Source of the DNA: Lachnospiraceae bacterium
GTDB taxonomy: Bacteria > Bacillota > Clostridia > Lachnospirales > Lachnospiraceae
NCBI GenBank assembly: GCA_009774245.1
Contig: VSNM01000022.1
Span: 1-64,000, forward strand
DNA length: 64,000 nt
Direction of reading: 5' to 3'
Numbering within the stretch: the stretch's first letter is position 1; every line of letters starts with the position of its first letter. The notes under the pieces are model-generated. The model did not search any database and had not been told where the DNA came from. It worked only from the letters and a program-made list of their open reading frames with translations. Position numbers and translations under genes: made by a program. This document shows positions 23,654 to 32,103 of the stretch, in pieces.

Positions 23654-24240
23654 GAGTGTGCGTGTGTGTATCTGGCGGTGGAACCAACCTTCAGGCGATC
23701 ATGGACGCCATCGATGCGGGAACGATCACAAATGCACAGATTGTGCGGGTGATCAGCAACAATAAAGGCGCGTATGCGCTGGAGCGCGCAAGGGGTAAGG
23801 GAATTGATGCTGTGGCCGTATCACCGAAGGATTATGAGGACAGGGAACTTTTTAATGAGGCATTTCTGCAATGTGTGGATGAGGCAAAGCCTGATCTGAT
23901 CGTGCTGGCAGGATTTCTGGTGGTGCTGCCGTCGGTGCTGATCAAAAAGTACGAGGGACATATTATCAACATTCATCCGGCGCTGATTCCCTCCTTCTGC
24001 GGGAAGGGGTATTACGGGCTCAGGGTGCATGAGGCGGCGCTGGCGCGCGGTGTGAAGATTACCGGCGCCACAGTGCATTTCGTTGACGAGGGGACGGACA
24101 CCGGACCGATCATCCTGCAGAAGGCGGTGGAGGTGCTGCCGGGCGATACGCCCGAGATACTGCAGCGGCGTGTCATGGAGCAGGCGGAATGGGTGATTCT
24201 GCCACAGGCAGTCAACATGATCGCGAATGGATTGGTTTGA
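23647..24240 (+). CDS. purN: Phosphoribosylglycinamide formyltransferase
   Basis: This 197-residue GAR transformylase has 'VCVSGGGTNLQAIMDAI' near the N-terminus, the folate-site triad in 'NIHPALIPSF' (Asn, His) and 'DEGTDTGPII' (Asp). It transfers a formyl group from 10-formyl-THF to GAR. The ATG at 23647 sits inside the end of purM; purD starts 21 bases after its stop. Confidence 0.95.
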   Translation: MLRVCVCVSGGGTNLQAIMDAIDAGTITNAQIVRVISNNKGAYALERARGKGIDAVAVSPKDYEDRELFNEAFLQCVDEAKPDLIVLAGFLVVLPSVLIKKYEGHIINIHPALIPSFCGKGYYGLRVHEAALARGVKITGATVHFVDEGTDTGPIILQKAVEVLPGDTPEILQRRVMEQAEWVILPQAVNMIANGLV

Positions 24241-24261
24241 GAAAGGATATAGGAGAGCGGC

Positions 24262-25536
24262 ATGAAAGTTTTAATTGTAGGAAGCGGCGGACGGGAACAT
24301 GCGATTGCCACAAGCGTGGCGAAGAGCCCGAAGGTTGACAAGATCTATTGTGCTCCCGGAAATGCAGGAATCGGACAGCTGGCGGAATGTGTGGCGATTG
24401 GCGCCATGGAGTTTGACCGGCTTGCGGCTTTCGCGAAGGAAAAGCAGATTGACCTCACGATCATCGGCATGGACGATCCGCTGGTAGGCGGTGTGGTCGA
24501 CGTGTTTGAGGCGGAGGGGCTGCGGGTGTTTGGACCGCGAAAGAATGCGGCGGTTCTTGAGGGTTCCAAGGCATTTTCCAAGGATTTGATGAAGAAGTAC
24601 GACATACCGACGGCGGCGTATGAAAATTTTGACGACGCGGACAAGGCGCTGGCTTATCTGGAGACGGCGGACTTTCCGATCGTGCTGAAGGCGGATGGCC
24701 TGGCACTCGGTAAGGGCGTGCTGATCTGCAATACGCTGGAGGAGGCAAAGGCCGGCGTGCGTTCGATTATGCTGGACAAGCAGTTTGGGGCAGCGGGAAA
24801 CCGCATGGTGATCGAGGAGTTTATGACAGGCCGCGAGGTATCGGTGCTGTCCTATGTAGACGGCAGGACGATCAGAACCATGACCTCCGCGCAGGATCAC
24901 AAGCGCGCAAAGGACGGAGACCAGGGACTCAATACCGGCGGCATGGGAACATTTTCGCCCAGTCCGTTTTATACCGCCGAGGTGGATGAATATTGCAGGG
25001 AGCATATTTATCAGAGGACTGTCGATGCGATGGCGGCAGAGGGACGGGAATTTAAGGGAATCATCTTCTTCGGGTTGATGCTGACGTCCAAGGGGCCAAA
25101 AGTGCTGGAGTACAATGCAAGGTTTGGCGATCCTGAGGCACAGGTAGTGCTTCCGCGCATGAAAAATGATATTATTGATGTGATGGAGGCGTGCATCGAC
25201 GGCCGGCTGGACACGATTGATCTGCAGTTTGAGGACAATGCGGCGGTCTGCGTCGTGCTTGCGAGCGACGGTTATCCAGTCAGATATGATAAGGGACTTG
25301 AGATCAGGGGACTTGAAAACTTTGAAGGCAGGGACGGTTACTATTGTTTCCACGCGGGAACAAAACTGGATGAAAATGGAAAGTTTGTCACGAACGGAGG
25401 TCGTGTGCTGGGTGTGACTGCCAAGGGGGCAGACTTGAAAGAAGCGAGGGCAAACGCATACGCGGCGACAGAGTGGGTTGACTTTGACAATAAATATATG
25501 CGCCATGATATCGGGAAAGCGATTGACGAGGCGTGA
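24262..25536 (+). CDS. purD: Phosphoribosylamine-glycine ligase
   Basis: This 424-residue ATP-grasp enzyme has the PurD landmarks 'VLIVGSGGREHAIA' (2-15), 'PGNAGI', 'ADGLALGKGVLICNT' (about 142-157), 'GGMGTFSPSP' and 'EYNARFGDPEAQVVL' (about 280-294, metal ligands). It makes GAR from phosphoribosylamine and glycine. The bifunctional purH, often between purN and purD in Firmicutes, is absent here. It is the last gene of the cluster. Confidence 0.95.
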   Translation: MKVLIVGSGGREHAIATSVAKSPKVDKIYCAPGNAGIGQLAECVAIGAMEFDRLAAFAKEKQIDLTIIGMDDPLVGGVVDVFEAEGLRVFGPRKNAAVLEGSKAFSKDLMKKYDIPTAAYENFDDADKALAYLETADFPIVLKADGLALGKGVLICNTLEEAKAGVRSIMLDKQFGAAGNRMVIEEFMTGREVSVLSYVDGRTIRTMTSAQDHKRAKDGDQGLNTGGMGTFSPSPFYTAEVDEYCREHIYQRTVDAMAAEGREFKGIIFFGLMLTSKGPKVLEYNARFGDPEAQVVLPRMKNDIIDVMEACIDGRLDTIDLQFEDNAAVCVVLASDGYPVRYDKGLEIRGLENFEGRDGYYCFHAGTKLDENGKFVTNGGRVLGVTAKGADLKEARANAYAATEWVDFDNKYMRHDIGKAIDEA

Positions 25537-25549
25537 CAGGAGTATCGAT

Positions 25550-27115
25550 ATGAAAAAGAACAAAAGAAACGGAATAAAGCACATACTGGCACTGGTATTT
25601 TTTGCCATGGTGCTGAGTATTGGGATGGTGAGCCTTGCAGATGTGCAGGGGACAGTGATCGCAAAGAGCGCAGTGATCAGGGCAGCTGCCGATCCCAACA
25701 GTGAGAAGCTTGCGAGCGTGCCGTCGGGAAAGACGATCGACATCATCAGCAAGACGTCAGGGACAGATAACAATACGTGGTATCAGGTATATGTCAATTC
25801 CGACACGAAGGGTTATATCAGGAGTGATCTGATCAGGGTGTCCGATGGGGCCGACATACCGACAACCCAGGGAGGAGCGGCGGCATCGTCCACTGACGTG
25901 CCGGCAACCACGACGAATCCGGTGGAGGCCAGACAGGTCACAGTCATAAGCAACAATACGAATATCAGGAAAGAAGCCTCTACCAGCTCCGAATCCATGG
26001 CAAAGGCGAACCGTGGAATGTCGTTGACAGTAGTTGGCGAGGCGACTGGCACGGACGGCAAGAAGTGGTATCAGGTAACTTTTTCTTATAATAGCGAAGA
26101 AAAATCAGGTTATGTCCGCTCTGATCTGGTGACGACGGATAATGTTTCAAACGATCCGGCGACATCGCAGATCACAGGCGAGGAGAATCCGGGGGAGCAG
26201 CCGGCGGAAACGACACCGGAGGAGCAGCCGGCAGAGCAGCCGGAGCAGCCGGCAGAGAATCCTCCCGCTGACAATAACAATGTCACTCCGATGCGGGTGG
26301 ATGAGGTACCGTATATTATGCCGGGATTTGAACTGATCACACTCAGCGCGGATGGAGAGGAATACAATGCGTATAAAAACGGCGCGTTTCTGATTTTCTA
26401 TGGACAGAAGCAGAATGGGGAACAGGGATGGTTTCTATTCGATGCGGAGAATCATATCTATCAGCGGTATGTCTATACAACAGAGGGCGTTACGCCGCCG
26501 GATGGAGGCATAGGCTCTGTGGGACTCATTCCGGTGATTGTGCTCGTAGTGATTATTGTGATACTGGTAGCAGTAGTGGGACTGCTGCTGATCAAGATTA
26601 AGGGGCAGGATACTTCTTACAAGAGATACAAAGGCTACGACGACGACGATGACCAGGATGATGATATTGAAGACCTGGAGGATTTGGAGGACGAAGATGA
26701 CGAACCACAGCCAGTGCGGCGTCCACAGGGAGGCCAGCAGCCAAGGCATCCGCAGCCCGTTCCTTCCGGCAATGTGCCGCAGGGGCAGCCGCCGAGGCGT
26801 CCGCAAGGTCAGCAGCCGCCGAGACATCCGCAGAGCCAGCAGCCGCCAAGGCGTCAGCAGGGAAATCCCTCCAATGGCTATGCGCCGCAGGGAGGTCAGC
26901 AGCTGCCAAGACGTCCACAGGGAGGTCAGCCGGCCAACAATAATAACAATGGAGGAGGCAGACCTCAGGGAGGTCAGCAGCCACCAAGGCGTCCGCAGGG
27001 GCAGCCGCCGAGACGTCCGCAGCAGCCGCAGAATGAGAGAGGACAGGCACAAAAGGGATATAAGGCAAAGAATCTCTTAGAAGATGACGACATGGATTTT
27101 ATGGATATAGAATAA
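25550..27115 (+). CDS. Membrane protein with two SH3b domains and a Pro/Gln/Arg-rich cytosolic tail
   Basis: The 521-residue product starts with a signal or anchor helix (about 9-29), then two bacterial SH3 repeats (about 32-100 and 125-195, each with 'IR.A....S.K' and 'YIRSDLI/YVRSDLV'). A linker of proline, glutamate and glutamine and a small extracellular region (about 245-310) follow. A transmembrane helix (about 323-346) leads to a cytosolic tail. The tail begins acidic (DDDDDQDDDIEDLEDLEDED), then has many PRRPQGQ-type repeats and ends 'LLEDDDMDFMDIE'. SH3b domains usually bind peptidoglycan. The tail looks disordered and suited to a partner protein. The ATG at 25550 follows ACAGGAGTATCGAT; the earlier frame overlaps purD. 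Confidence 0.7.
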   Translation: MKKNKRNGIKHILALVFFAMVLSIGMVSLADVQGTVIAKSAVIRAAADPNSEKLASVPSGKTIDIISKTSGTDNNTWYQVYVNSDTKGYIRSDLIRVSDGADIPTTQGGAAASSTDVPATTTNPVEARQVTVISNNTNIRKEASTSSESMAKANRGMSLTVVGEATGTDGKKWYQVTFSYNSEEKSGYVRSDLVTTDNVSNDPATSQITGEENPGEQPAETTPEEQPAEQPEQPAENPPADNNNVTPMRVDEVPYIMPGFELITLSADGEEYNAYKNGAFLIFYGQKQNGEQGWFLFDAENHIYQRYVYTTEGVTPPDGGIGSVGLIPVIVLVVIIVILVAVVGLLLIKIKGQDTSYKRYKGYDDDDDQDDDIEDLEDLEDEDDEPQPVRRPQGGQQPRHPQPVPSGNVPQGQPPRRPQGQQPPRHPQSQQPPRRQQGNPSNGYAPQGGQQLPRRPQGGQPANNNNNGGGRPQGGQQPPRRPQGQPPRRPQQPQNERGQAQKGYKAKNLLEDDDMDFMDIE

Positions 27116-27133
27116 TAGCACTAAAACGAAAGA

Positions 27134-27165
27134 ACTTGTCTGACAACATGTCAGGCAGGTTTTTT
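27134..27165 (+). terminator. Rho-independent terminator after the SH3 protein gene
   Basis: ACTTGTCTGAC (27134-27144) pairs with GTCAGGCAGGT (27150-27160) through 11 pairs including two G-U, with a five-base loop and six T's (27160-27165). Confidence 0.88.
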
Positions 27166-27169
27166 CCTC

Positions 27170-27198
27170 TTGTACATATAGGTTTATTGTGCTATAAT
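27170..27198 (+). promoter_or_regulatory. Promoter of gntR-clpC
   Basis: TTGTAC (27170-27175) and TATAAT (27193-27198) are exactly 17 bases apart, just after the previous terminator and 38 bases before the GntR start. No CtsR heptad repeat or CIRCE element is visible. Confidence 0.75.
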
Positions 27199-27236
27199 TC
27201 ATATAACAGCAGGTAAATGGAAGGAGCGTGGTGTGA

Positions 27237-27608
27237 ATGTATATAGAGATTGATTTTAACAGTGATGAAGCTCTTTACCTGCAGTTGCGCAATCAGATTA
27301 TCATCGGGATAGCCACGTCCCAGTTTCAGGAAGGGGACACACTTCCTTCTGTGAGACAGCTTGCAGATACGATCGGCATTAATATGCATACGGTCAACAA
27401 GGCGTACTCTGTGTTAAAGCAGGAAGGCTTTGTGAAGGTGGATCGGCGGAAGGGTGCAGTGATTGCGATTGATATTGACAAGATTCAGGCGAAAGAGGAC
27501 TTGAAGCGCGATATGCAGGTGCTGCTGGCCAAGAGCAGCTGTAAGCAGATATCAAGGGAGGAAGTCCATGCACTGATAGACGAGATCTATGAAGGCTATG
27601 AGGAGTAG
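27237..27608 (+). CDS. GntR-family regulator, YtrA type
   Basis: This 123-residue protein is a short GntR regulator: winged helix at residues about 10-75 ('LYLQLRNQIIIGIATSQFQE', 'LPSVRQLADTIGINMHTVNKAY', 'LKQEGFVKVDRRKGAVI') and a C-terminal dimerisation helix of only about 45 residues, the YtrA layout. YtrA proteins normally control adjacent ABC transporters; here the neighbour 52 bases downstream is clpC. This suggests a regulator in the place where CtsR is usually found. AAGGAG lies at 27220-27225. Confidence 0.88.
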   Translation: MYIEIDFNSDEALYLQLRNQIIIGIATSQFQEGDTLPSVRQLADTIGINMHTVNKAYSVLKQEGFVKVDRRKGAVIAIDIDKIQAKEDLKRDMQVLLAKSSCKQISREEVHALIDEIYEGYEE

Positions 27609-27660
27609 GGATATGAATGGAAATGTGGAAATAAGGAAATAACATGGAGGCACAGAAAAC

Positions 27661-30144
27661 ATGCAGCAGTATACAGATAAAGCCAAGGCAGCACTGCAGA
27701 AGGCTGCCAAAGCTGCAAAAGATTTGCATCAGAGCTATATCGGGAGTGAACATATTCTCGTGGGGCTTGTAAAGGAAAAATCAGGCGTCGCGGCGAGAGT
27801 GCTTGCTGAGAATGGCGTGGATGAGGTGCAGCTCATCAGCATGATCAGGGAGCTGATCGCACCGGAGGGAGATGTGGCGCTGATGGAGCGGGACGGTTAT
27901 TCACCGAGGGCTTCGAAGGTGCTCGAGGACAGTCACCTGCTGGCGGAAAAGTATGGGAGCCGGCTGACGGGGACGGAACACATCCTGCTCGCGCTTCTGA
28001 GAGAGGGCGAAAATGTGGGGCTCAGGCTCCTGAATACCATCGGCATCAATGTTCAGAAATTATACATGGATACGCTGATCGCCATGGGGGAGGATATCAA
28101 CCGGCACAAGGATGACCTCAACAAGAACAGAAATAAAAAGAAGGGCTATGGCATCACCCAGACCTTGAACCAGTACAGTAGAGATCTGACCAGCCTTGCC
28201 AAGGAGGGAAAGCTTGATCCCGTTGTGGGCAGGGAGACGGAGATCATGCGTGTCGTGCAGATTTTATCGAGGCGTACCAAGAACAATCCCTGTCTGATCG
28301 GGGAGCCGGGAGTAGGCAAGACCGCCATCGCAGAAGGTCTGGCGCTCCGCATTGTGAACGGGGATGTGCCCGATACAGTCAAGAATAAGCGCGTTGTGAC
28401 GCTGGATCTTGCCGGAATGGTGGCAGGCTCGAAATACCGCGGGGAGTTTGAGGAGCGCATCAAGAGAGTGATCCGGGAAGTGATCGATGCGGGGAACATC
28501 TACCTGTTCCTGGACGAGATTCATACACTGATCGGCGCTGGCGGCGCGGAGGGTGCGATCGATGCGTCCAACATCCTCAAACCATCCCTCTCAAGAGGAG
28601 AGATTCAGCTGATCGGCGCCACGACGATCGCGGAGTACCGCAAATATATCGAGAAAGACGCAGCGCTCGAGCGGCGTTTTCAGCCAGTGATGGTGGAGGA
28701 ACCCAATGAGAGTGAGGCCGTTGAGATACTGAACGGAGTGGCGTACAAGTATGAGGAGCATCACAATGTAACCATCACACAGGAGGCGATCGAGGCAGCG
28801 GTAAAGCTGTCAGACCGGTATATCAACGACAGAAATCTTCCGGATAAGGCGATCGACCTGATTGATGAGGCTTCTGCTGCAATCCGGCTCAAAAATATGA
28901 ATGTGCCCGACAGCTTTAAAGAGATGACGGAGCAGATCAAAAAATATGATCTTCAGATAGAGCGTTCGATCAGAATGGAGGCATATACACAGGCGGCGGA
29001 GCTCCGCAAGGCGCAGGATGAGCTGATCAGGAAATATGACAAGGCAGTGCTCAAATATGAGAAAAACCAGGAGGCACGCAGCCTCGTTGTGACAGAGAAT
29101 GATATCGCCGAGGTGGTGGCAAACTGGACTAAGATACCAGTCAAGAAGCTGACGCAGAAGGAGAGTGAGCGGCTGCTGAAACTCGAATCCATCCTTCACA
29201 AGCGCGTCATCGGTCAGGAGGAGGCTGTCACCGCGGTGGCGCAGACGATGAAACGCGGGCGCGTGGGACTGCAGGACCCCAACAGACCGATCGGCTCCTT
29301 CCTGTTTTTAGGTCCTACCGGTGTGGGAAAGACAGAGCTCTCCAAGGCGCTGGCTGAGGCGATGTTTGGCTCGGAGAATGCCCTGATCCGCGTCGATATG
29401 TCGGAGTATATGGAGTCGCACTCCGTCTCCAAGATGGTCGGTTCCCCTCCGGGATACGTGGGTTTTGAGGAGGGCGGACAGCTCAGCGAGAAGGTGCGCA
29501 GATCACCGTATTCTGTCGTGCTGTTTGACGAGATCGAGAAGGCGCATCCGGATGTGTTTAATATCCTCCTGCAGGTGCTCGACGACGGTCATATCACGGA
29601 CTCCAAGGGGCGGAAGGTGAGCTTTAAGAACACGATTCTGATCATGACCTCCAATGCGGGAGCACAGCGCATCGTCGATCCCAAAAATCTCGGATTTGCC
29701 GCCAGGAGGGATGCGGAGGCGGATTACAATAAAATGAAATCAGGTGTTATGGAGGAAGTAAAGCGCCTGTTCAAGCCGGAGTTTATCAACCGCATCGATG
29801 AGATTATGGTATTCCACCCGCTGACAGAGCAGGATATGAAGCAGATCGTCACGCTGCTGTCCAAAAACCTCTGCGAGCGGTGCAGGACACAGATGGATAT
29901 TGATCTGTCATTTACGAACACGCTCAAGGAGTATCTGGTGAAGAAGTACTCCGACCTCAAGATGGGCGCCAGGCCGCTCAAACGCGCGATTCAGAACGTG
30001 GTGGAGAATGAGCTTGCCACAGCGATACTGGAAGGACGGGTTTCAAGGGGGGATGCCGTGACCGCAGGAGTGCGCGGCGACAAGGTGACTTTTACAGTAA
30101 AGGAAGCAAAAGAAGCGAAAGAAGCAGATCAGAATATTATCTAA
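27661..30144 (+). CDS. clpC: ClpC-type ATP-dependent protease ATPase subunit
   Basis: This 827-residue AAA+ unfoldase has two N-terminal Clp repeats (about 5-145), a first ATPase with 'GEPGVGKTAIAEG' (about 218-230), a coiled-coil/UVR middle region (about 420-470) and a second ATPase with 'GPTGVGKTELSKALAEAMFG' (about 549-568), then the ClpB D2-small C-terminal domain. It unfolds substrates and feeds them to ClpP, and acts in stress proteolysis. In Bacillus it sits after ctsR-mcsA-mcsB; those genes are absent and a GntR gene precedes it. The radA gene downstream is a conserved neighbour. ATGGAGG precedes the start by 10 bases. Confidence 0.95.
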   Translation: MQQYTDKAKAALQKAAKAAKDLHQSYIGSEHILVGLVKEKSGVAARVLAENGVDEVQLISMIRELIAPEGDVALMERDGYSPRASKVLEDSHLLAEKYGSRLTGTEHILLALLREGENVGLRLLNTIGINVQKLYMDTLIAMGEDINRHKDDLNKNRNKKKGYGITQTLNQYSRDLTSLAKEGKLDPVVGRETEIMRVVQILSRRTKNNPCLIGEPGVGKTAIAEGLALRIVNGDVPDTVKNKRVVTLDLAGMVAGSKYRGEFEERIKRVIREVIDAGNIYLFLDEIHTLIGAGGAEGAIDASNILKPSLSRGEIQLIGATTIAEYRKYIEKDAALERRFQPVMVEEPNESEAVEILNGVAYKYEEHHNVTITQEAIEAAVKLSDRYINDRNLPDKAIDLIDEASAAIRLKNMNVPDSFKEMTEQIKKYDLQIERSIRMEAYTQAAELRKAQDELIRKYDKAVLKYEKNQEARSLVVTENDIAEVVANWTKIPVKKLTQKESERLLKLESILHKRVIGQEEAVTAVAQTMKRGRVGLQDPNRPIGSFLFLGPTGVGKTELSKALAEAMFGSENALIRVDMSEYMESHSVSKMVGSPPGYVGFEEGGQLSEKVRRSPYSVVLFDEIEKAHPDVFNILLQVLDDGHITDSKGRKVSFKNTILIMTSNAGAQRIVDPKNLGFAARRDAEADYNKMKSGVMEEVKRLFKPEFINRIDEIMVFHPLTEQDMKQIVTLLSKNLCERCRTQMDIDLSFTNTLKEYLVKKYSDLKMGARPLKRAIQNVVENELATAILEGRVSRGDAVTAGVRGDKVTFTVKEAKEAKEADQNII

Positions 30145-30231
30145 AAATCTGTGGAAAAAGGTTAAGATATAGTATATTATTATAATGGAAACAAAATATA
30201 ATTCTAATTAACTTTTAGGAGGACAAATGAA

Positions 30232-30645
30232 ATGGCAGTAATTGAGGAATTGCTACGTTCCGAGAGTAACGGAAATATCAGCTTTGGAAATCACGGGCTT
30301 GCGGCGAAAGCAAAGCTTGAGGACTATGAGCACGCCGGGGATATGTACAAGGTCAAAACCTTCCGGGAGATCACCAAGCTGGAAAAAAACGGTTTGTTTT
30401 TGTATGAATCGGTTCCGGGTACTTCCGTTCACAATTTTTGTGAGAGCGAAAACGGTGTATCTTTTACGGTGGAGGGAAGCCAGGACGCACAGATTACAGT
30501 GGGTGTAGCAGATGATTCCGAGTATGAGGTGATCGTAGGCGGCGAGAGCGCGGGCGTGATGAAGACAAATTTATCCGGAAAGCTCAGCATCAGCGTGGAG
30601 CTTGAGGGATTTGGAGAAGTTGAAGTAAAGATTATAAAGAAATAG
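30232..30645 (+). CDS. Conserved small protein of unknown function
   Basis: This 137-residue soluble protein lacks a signal peptide or membrane segment. It starts 'MAVIEELLRSESNGNISFGN' and is mainly predicted beta strand in the second half, with alternating residues such as 'ISVELEGFGEVEVKIIKK' at the end. I do not recognise the family. It sits between clpC and radA. A TATAAT at 30181-30186 without a good -35 may give its own transcript, and a hairpin follows it. The start follows a strong TTTTAGGAGG at 30214 onward. Confidence 0.6.
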   Translation: MAVIEELLRSESNGNISFGNHGLAAKAKLEDYEHAGDMYKVKTFREITKLEKNGLFLYESVPGTSVHNFCESENGVSFTVEGSQDAQITVGVADDSEYEVIVGGESAGVMKTNLSGKLSISVELEGFGEVEVKIIKK

Positions 30646-30648
30646 ATT

Positions 30649-30672
30649 GAACCTCCTCATCTGAGGAGGTTC
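30649..30672 (+). terminator. Hairpin between the small gene and radA
   Basis: GAACCTCCTCA (30649-30659) is complementary to TGAGGAGGTTC (30662-30672), a perfect inverted repeat with a minimal loop. The T tail is short (TTTA), so termination may be partial. Confidence 0.6.
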
Positions 30673-30716
30673 TTTATAAGAGAATTTTTTATAAGAGAAT
30701 TATTTAGGAGAATTTT

Positions 30717-32072
30717 ATGGCAAAAAAGAGTACGACAGTTTTTTTCTGTCAGGAGTGCGGATACGAGTCCTCCAAGTGGATGGGACAGTGCCCTGCCTGC
30801 AAGAAGTGGAATTCCTTTGTGGAGGAGAAGGTCAATGTGACCAATTCGAAGATAACCCCGTTTCGGGAGGCGGCAAAGCCTGTCAGGATCGGTGCGATCT
30901 CCATGCGGGAGGAGGAACGCATAAACACCGGCATCGCTGAGCTTGACCGCGTGCTGGGGGGGGGAATCATGCATGGCTCCCTGACGCTGGTGGGAGGCGA
31001 TCCCGGAATTGGGAAATCCACACTTCTGCTGCAGATGTGCAGGCTGCTTGCCAACGCGGGCAGAAAAGTTTTGTATATATCGGGGGAGGAGTCCTTAAAG
31101 CAGATCAAGCTCAGGGCGAACCGGATTGGCGATTTTCAAGACACGATGCTGCTTCTGTGCGAGACGAATCTGGACATTGTGGAGGAGACAATCCGCCACA
31201 GCGAGCCGGAGATCGTCGTCATTGACTCGATACAGACAATGTATCAGGAGTCCGTCTCCTCGGCACCGGGGAGCGTGTCCCAGGTGCGGGAGGCGACAAA
31301 TGTCTTTCTGCAGCTCGCAAAGGGCATGGGAACCTCGATCTTTATTGTGGGGCATGTCACAAAGGAAGGGACCGTAGCGGGGCCGCGCGTGCTGGAGCAT
31401 ATGGTCGATACAGTGCTGTATTTCGAGGGGGACAGGTATGCTTCCTACAGGATTCTGCGGGGAGTCAAGAACCGTTTTGGTTCCACCAACGAGATCGGTG
31501 TGTTTGAGATGCGCAAGGAAGGGCTTATCGAGGTGGAGAATCCATCGGAGTATATGCTGAGCGGCAAACCGGTAGGTGCAAGCGGCTCAGTCGTGATCTG
31601 CTCCGTGGAGGGCACAAGGCCCATCTTGGTCGAGATACAGGCGCTTGTGTGCAGGACGAACTTCGGAATCCCGAGGCGTCAGACGACGGGCACTGATTTT
31701 AACAGAGTCAATCTCCTGATGGCAGTGCTGGAGAAACGCCTGGGCATGCAGATCGGGGACTGCGACGCCTATGTAAACATAGCGGGCGGCATGAAGATCA
31801 ATGAGCCGGCGATCGATCTGGGACTGATCATGGCGATCGTGTCCAGCTTCAAAAATCGTCCCGTGGACGATCGGACGATCGTGTTTGGCGAGGTGGGGCT
31901 CAGCGGCGAGGTGCGCGCCGTGAGCATGGCGCAGCAGCGGGTGCAGGAGGCAAGGAAGCTTGGGTATGATACTGTGATCATGCCGCGTGTCAATCTGGAA
32001 GGGATGGACCAGATTGACGGGATTAAAATTGTCGGCGTCGGCGGCATCGGCGAGGCGATTGATATCATATAG
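30717..32072 (+). CDS. radA: DNA repair protein RadA (Sms)
   Basis: This 451-residue protein has the RadA order: zinc finger 'CQECGYESSKWMGQCPACKKW' (about 10-30; four cysteines), Walker A 'GGDPGIGKSTLLLQ' (about 94-107), the RadA-specific 'KNRFGSTNEIGVFEM' (about 250-264) and a C-terminal Lon-like domain ('RTNFGIPRRQTTGTDFNRVN'). It drives branch migration in recombination repair. A run of nine G's (30956-30964) encodes the conserved LGGGI just before Walker A. The start follows TTTAGGAGAATTTT. Confidence 0.96.
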   Translation: MAKKSTTVFFCQECGYESSKWMGQCPACKKWNSFVEEKVNVTNSKITPFREAAKPVRIGAISMREEERINTGIAELDRVLGGGIMHGSLTLVGGDPGIGKSTLLLQMCRLLANAGRKVLYISGEESLKQIKLRANRIGDFQDTMLLLCETNLDIVEETIRHSEPEIVVIDSIQTMYQESVSSAPGSVSQVREATNVFLQLAKGMGTSIFIVGHVTKEGTVAGPRVLEHMVDTVLYFEGDRYASYRILRGVKNRFGSTNEIGVFEMRKEGLIEVENPSEYMLSGKPVGASGSVVICSVEGTRPILVEIQALVCRTNFGIPRRQTTGTDFNRVNLLMAVLEKRLGMQIGDCDAYVNIAGGMKINEPAIDLGLIMAIVSSFKNRPVDDRTIVFGEVGLSGEVRAVSMAQQRVQEARKLGYDTVIMPRVNLEGMDQIDGIKIVGVGGIGEAIDII

Positions 32073-32103
32073 TCTATATCATGAAAGAGAGGTTGAATGG
32101 AGG

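Noticed and set aside
30673..30701. Two copies of TTTATAAGAGAATT before radA
   Set aside because: A real short direct repeat, but the simplest view is duplication of AT-rich leader sequence; I see no regulatory logic.
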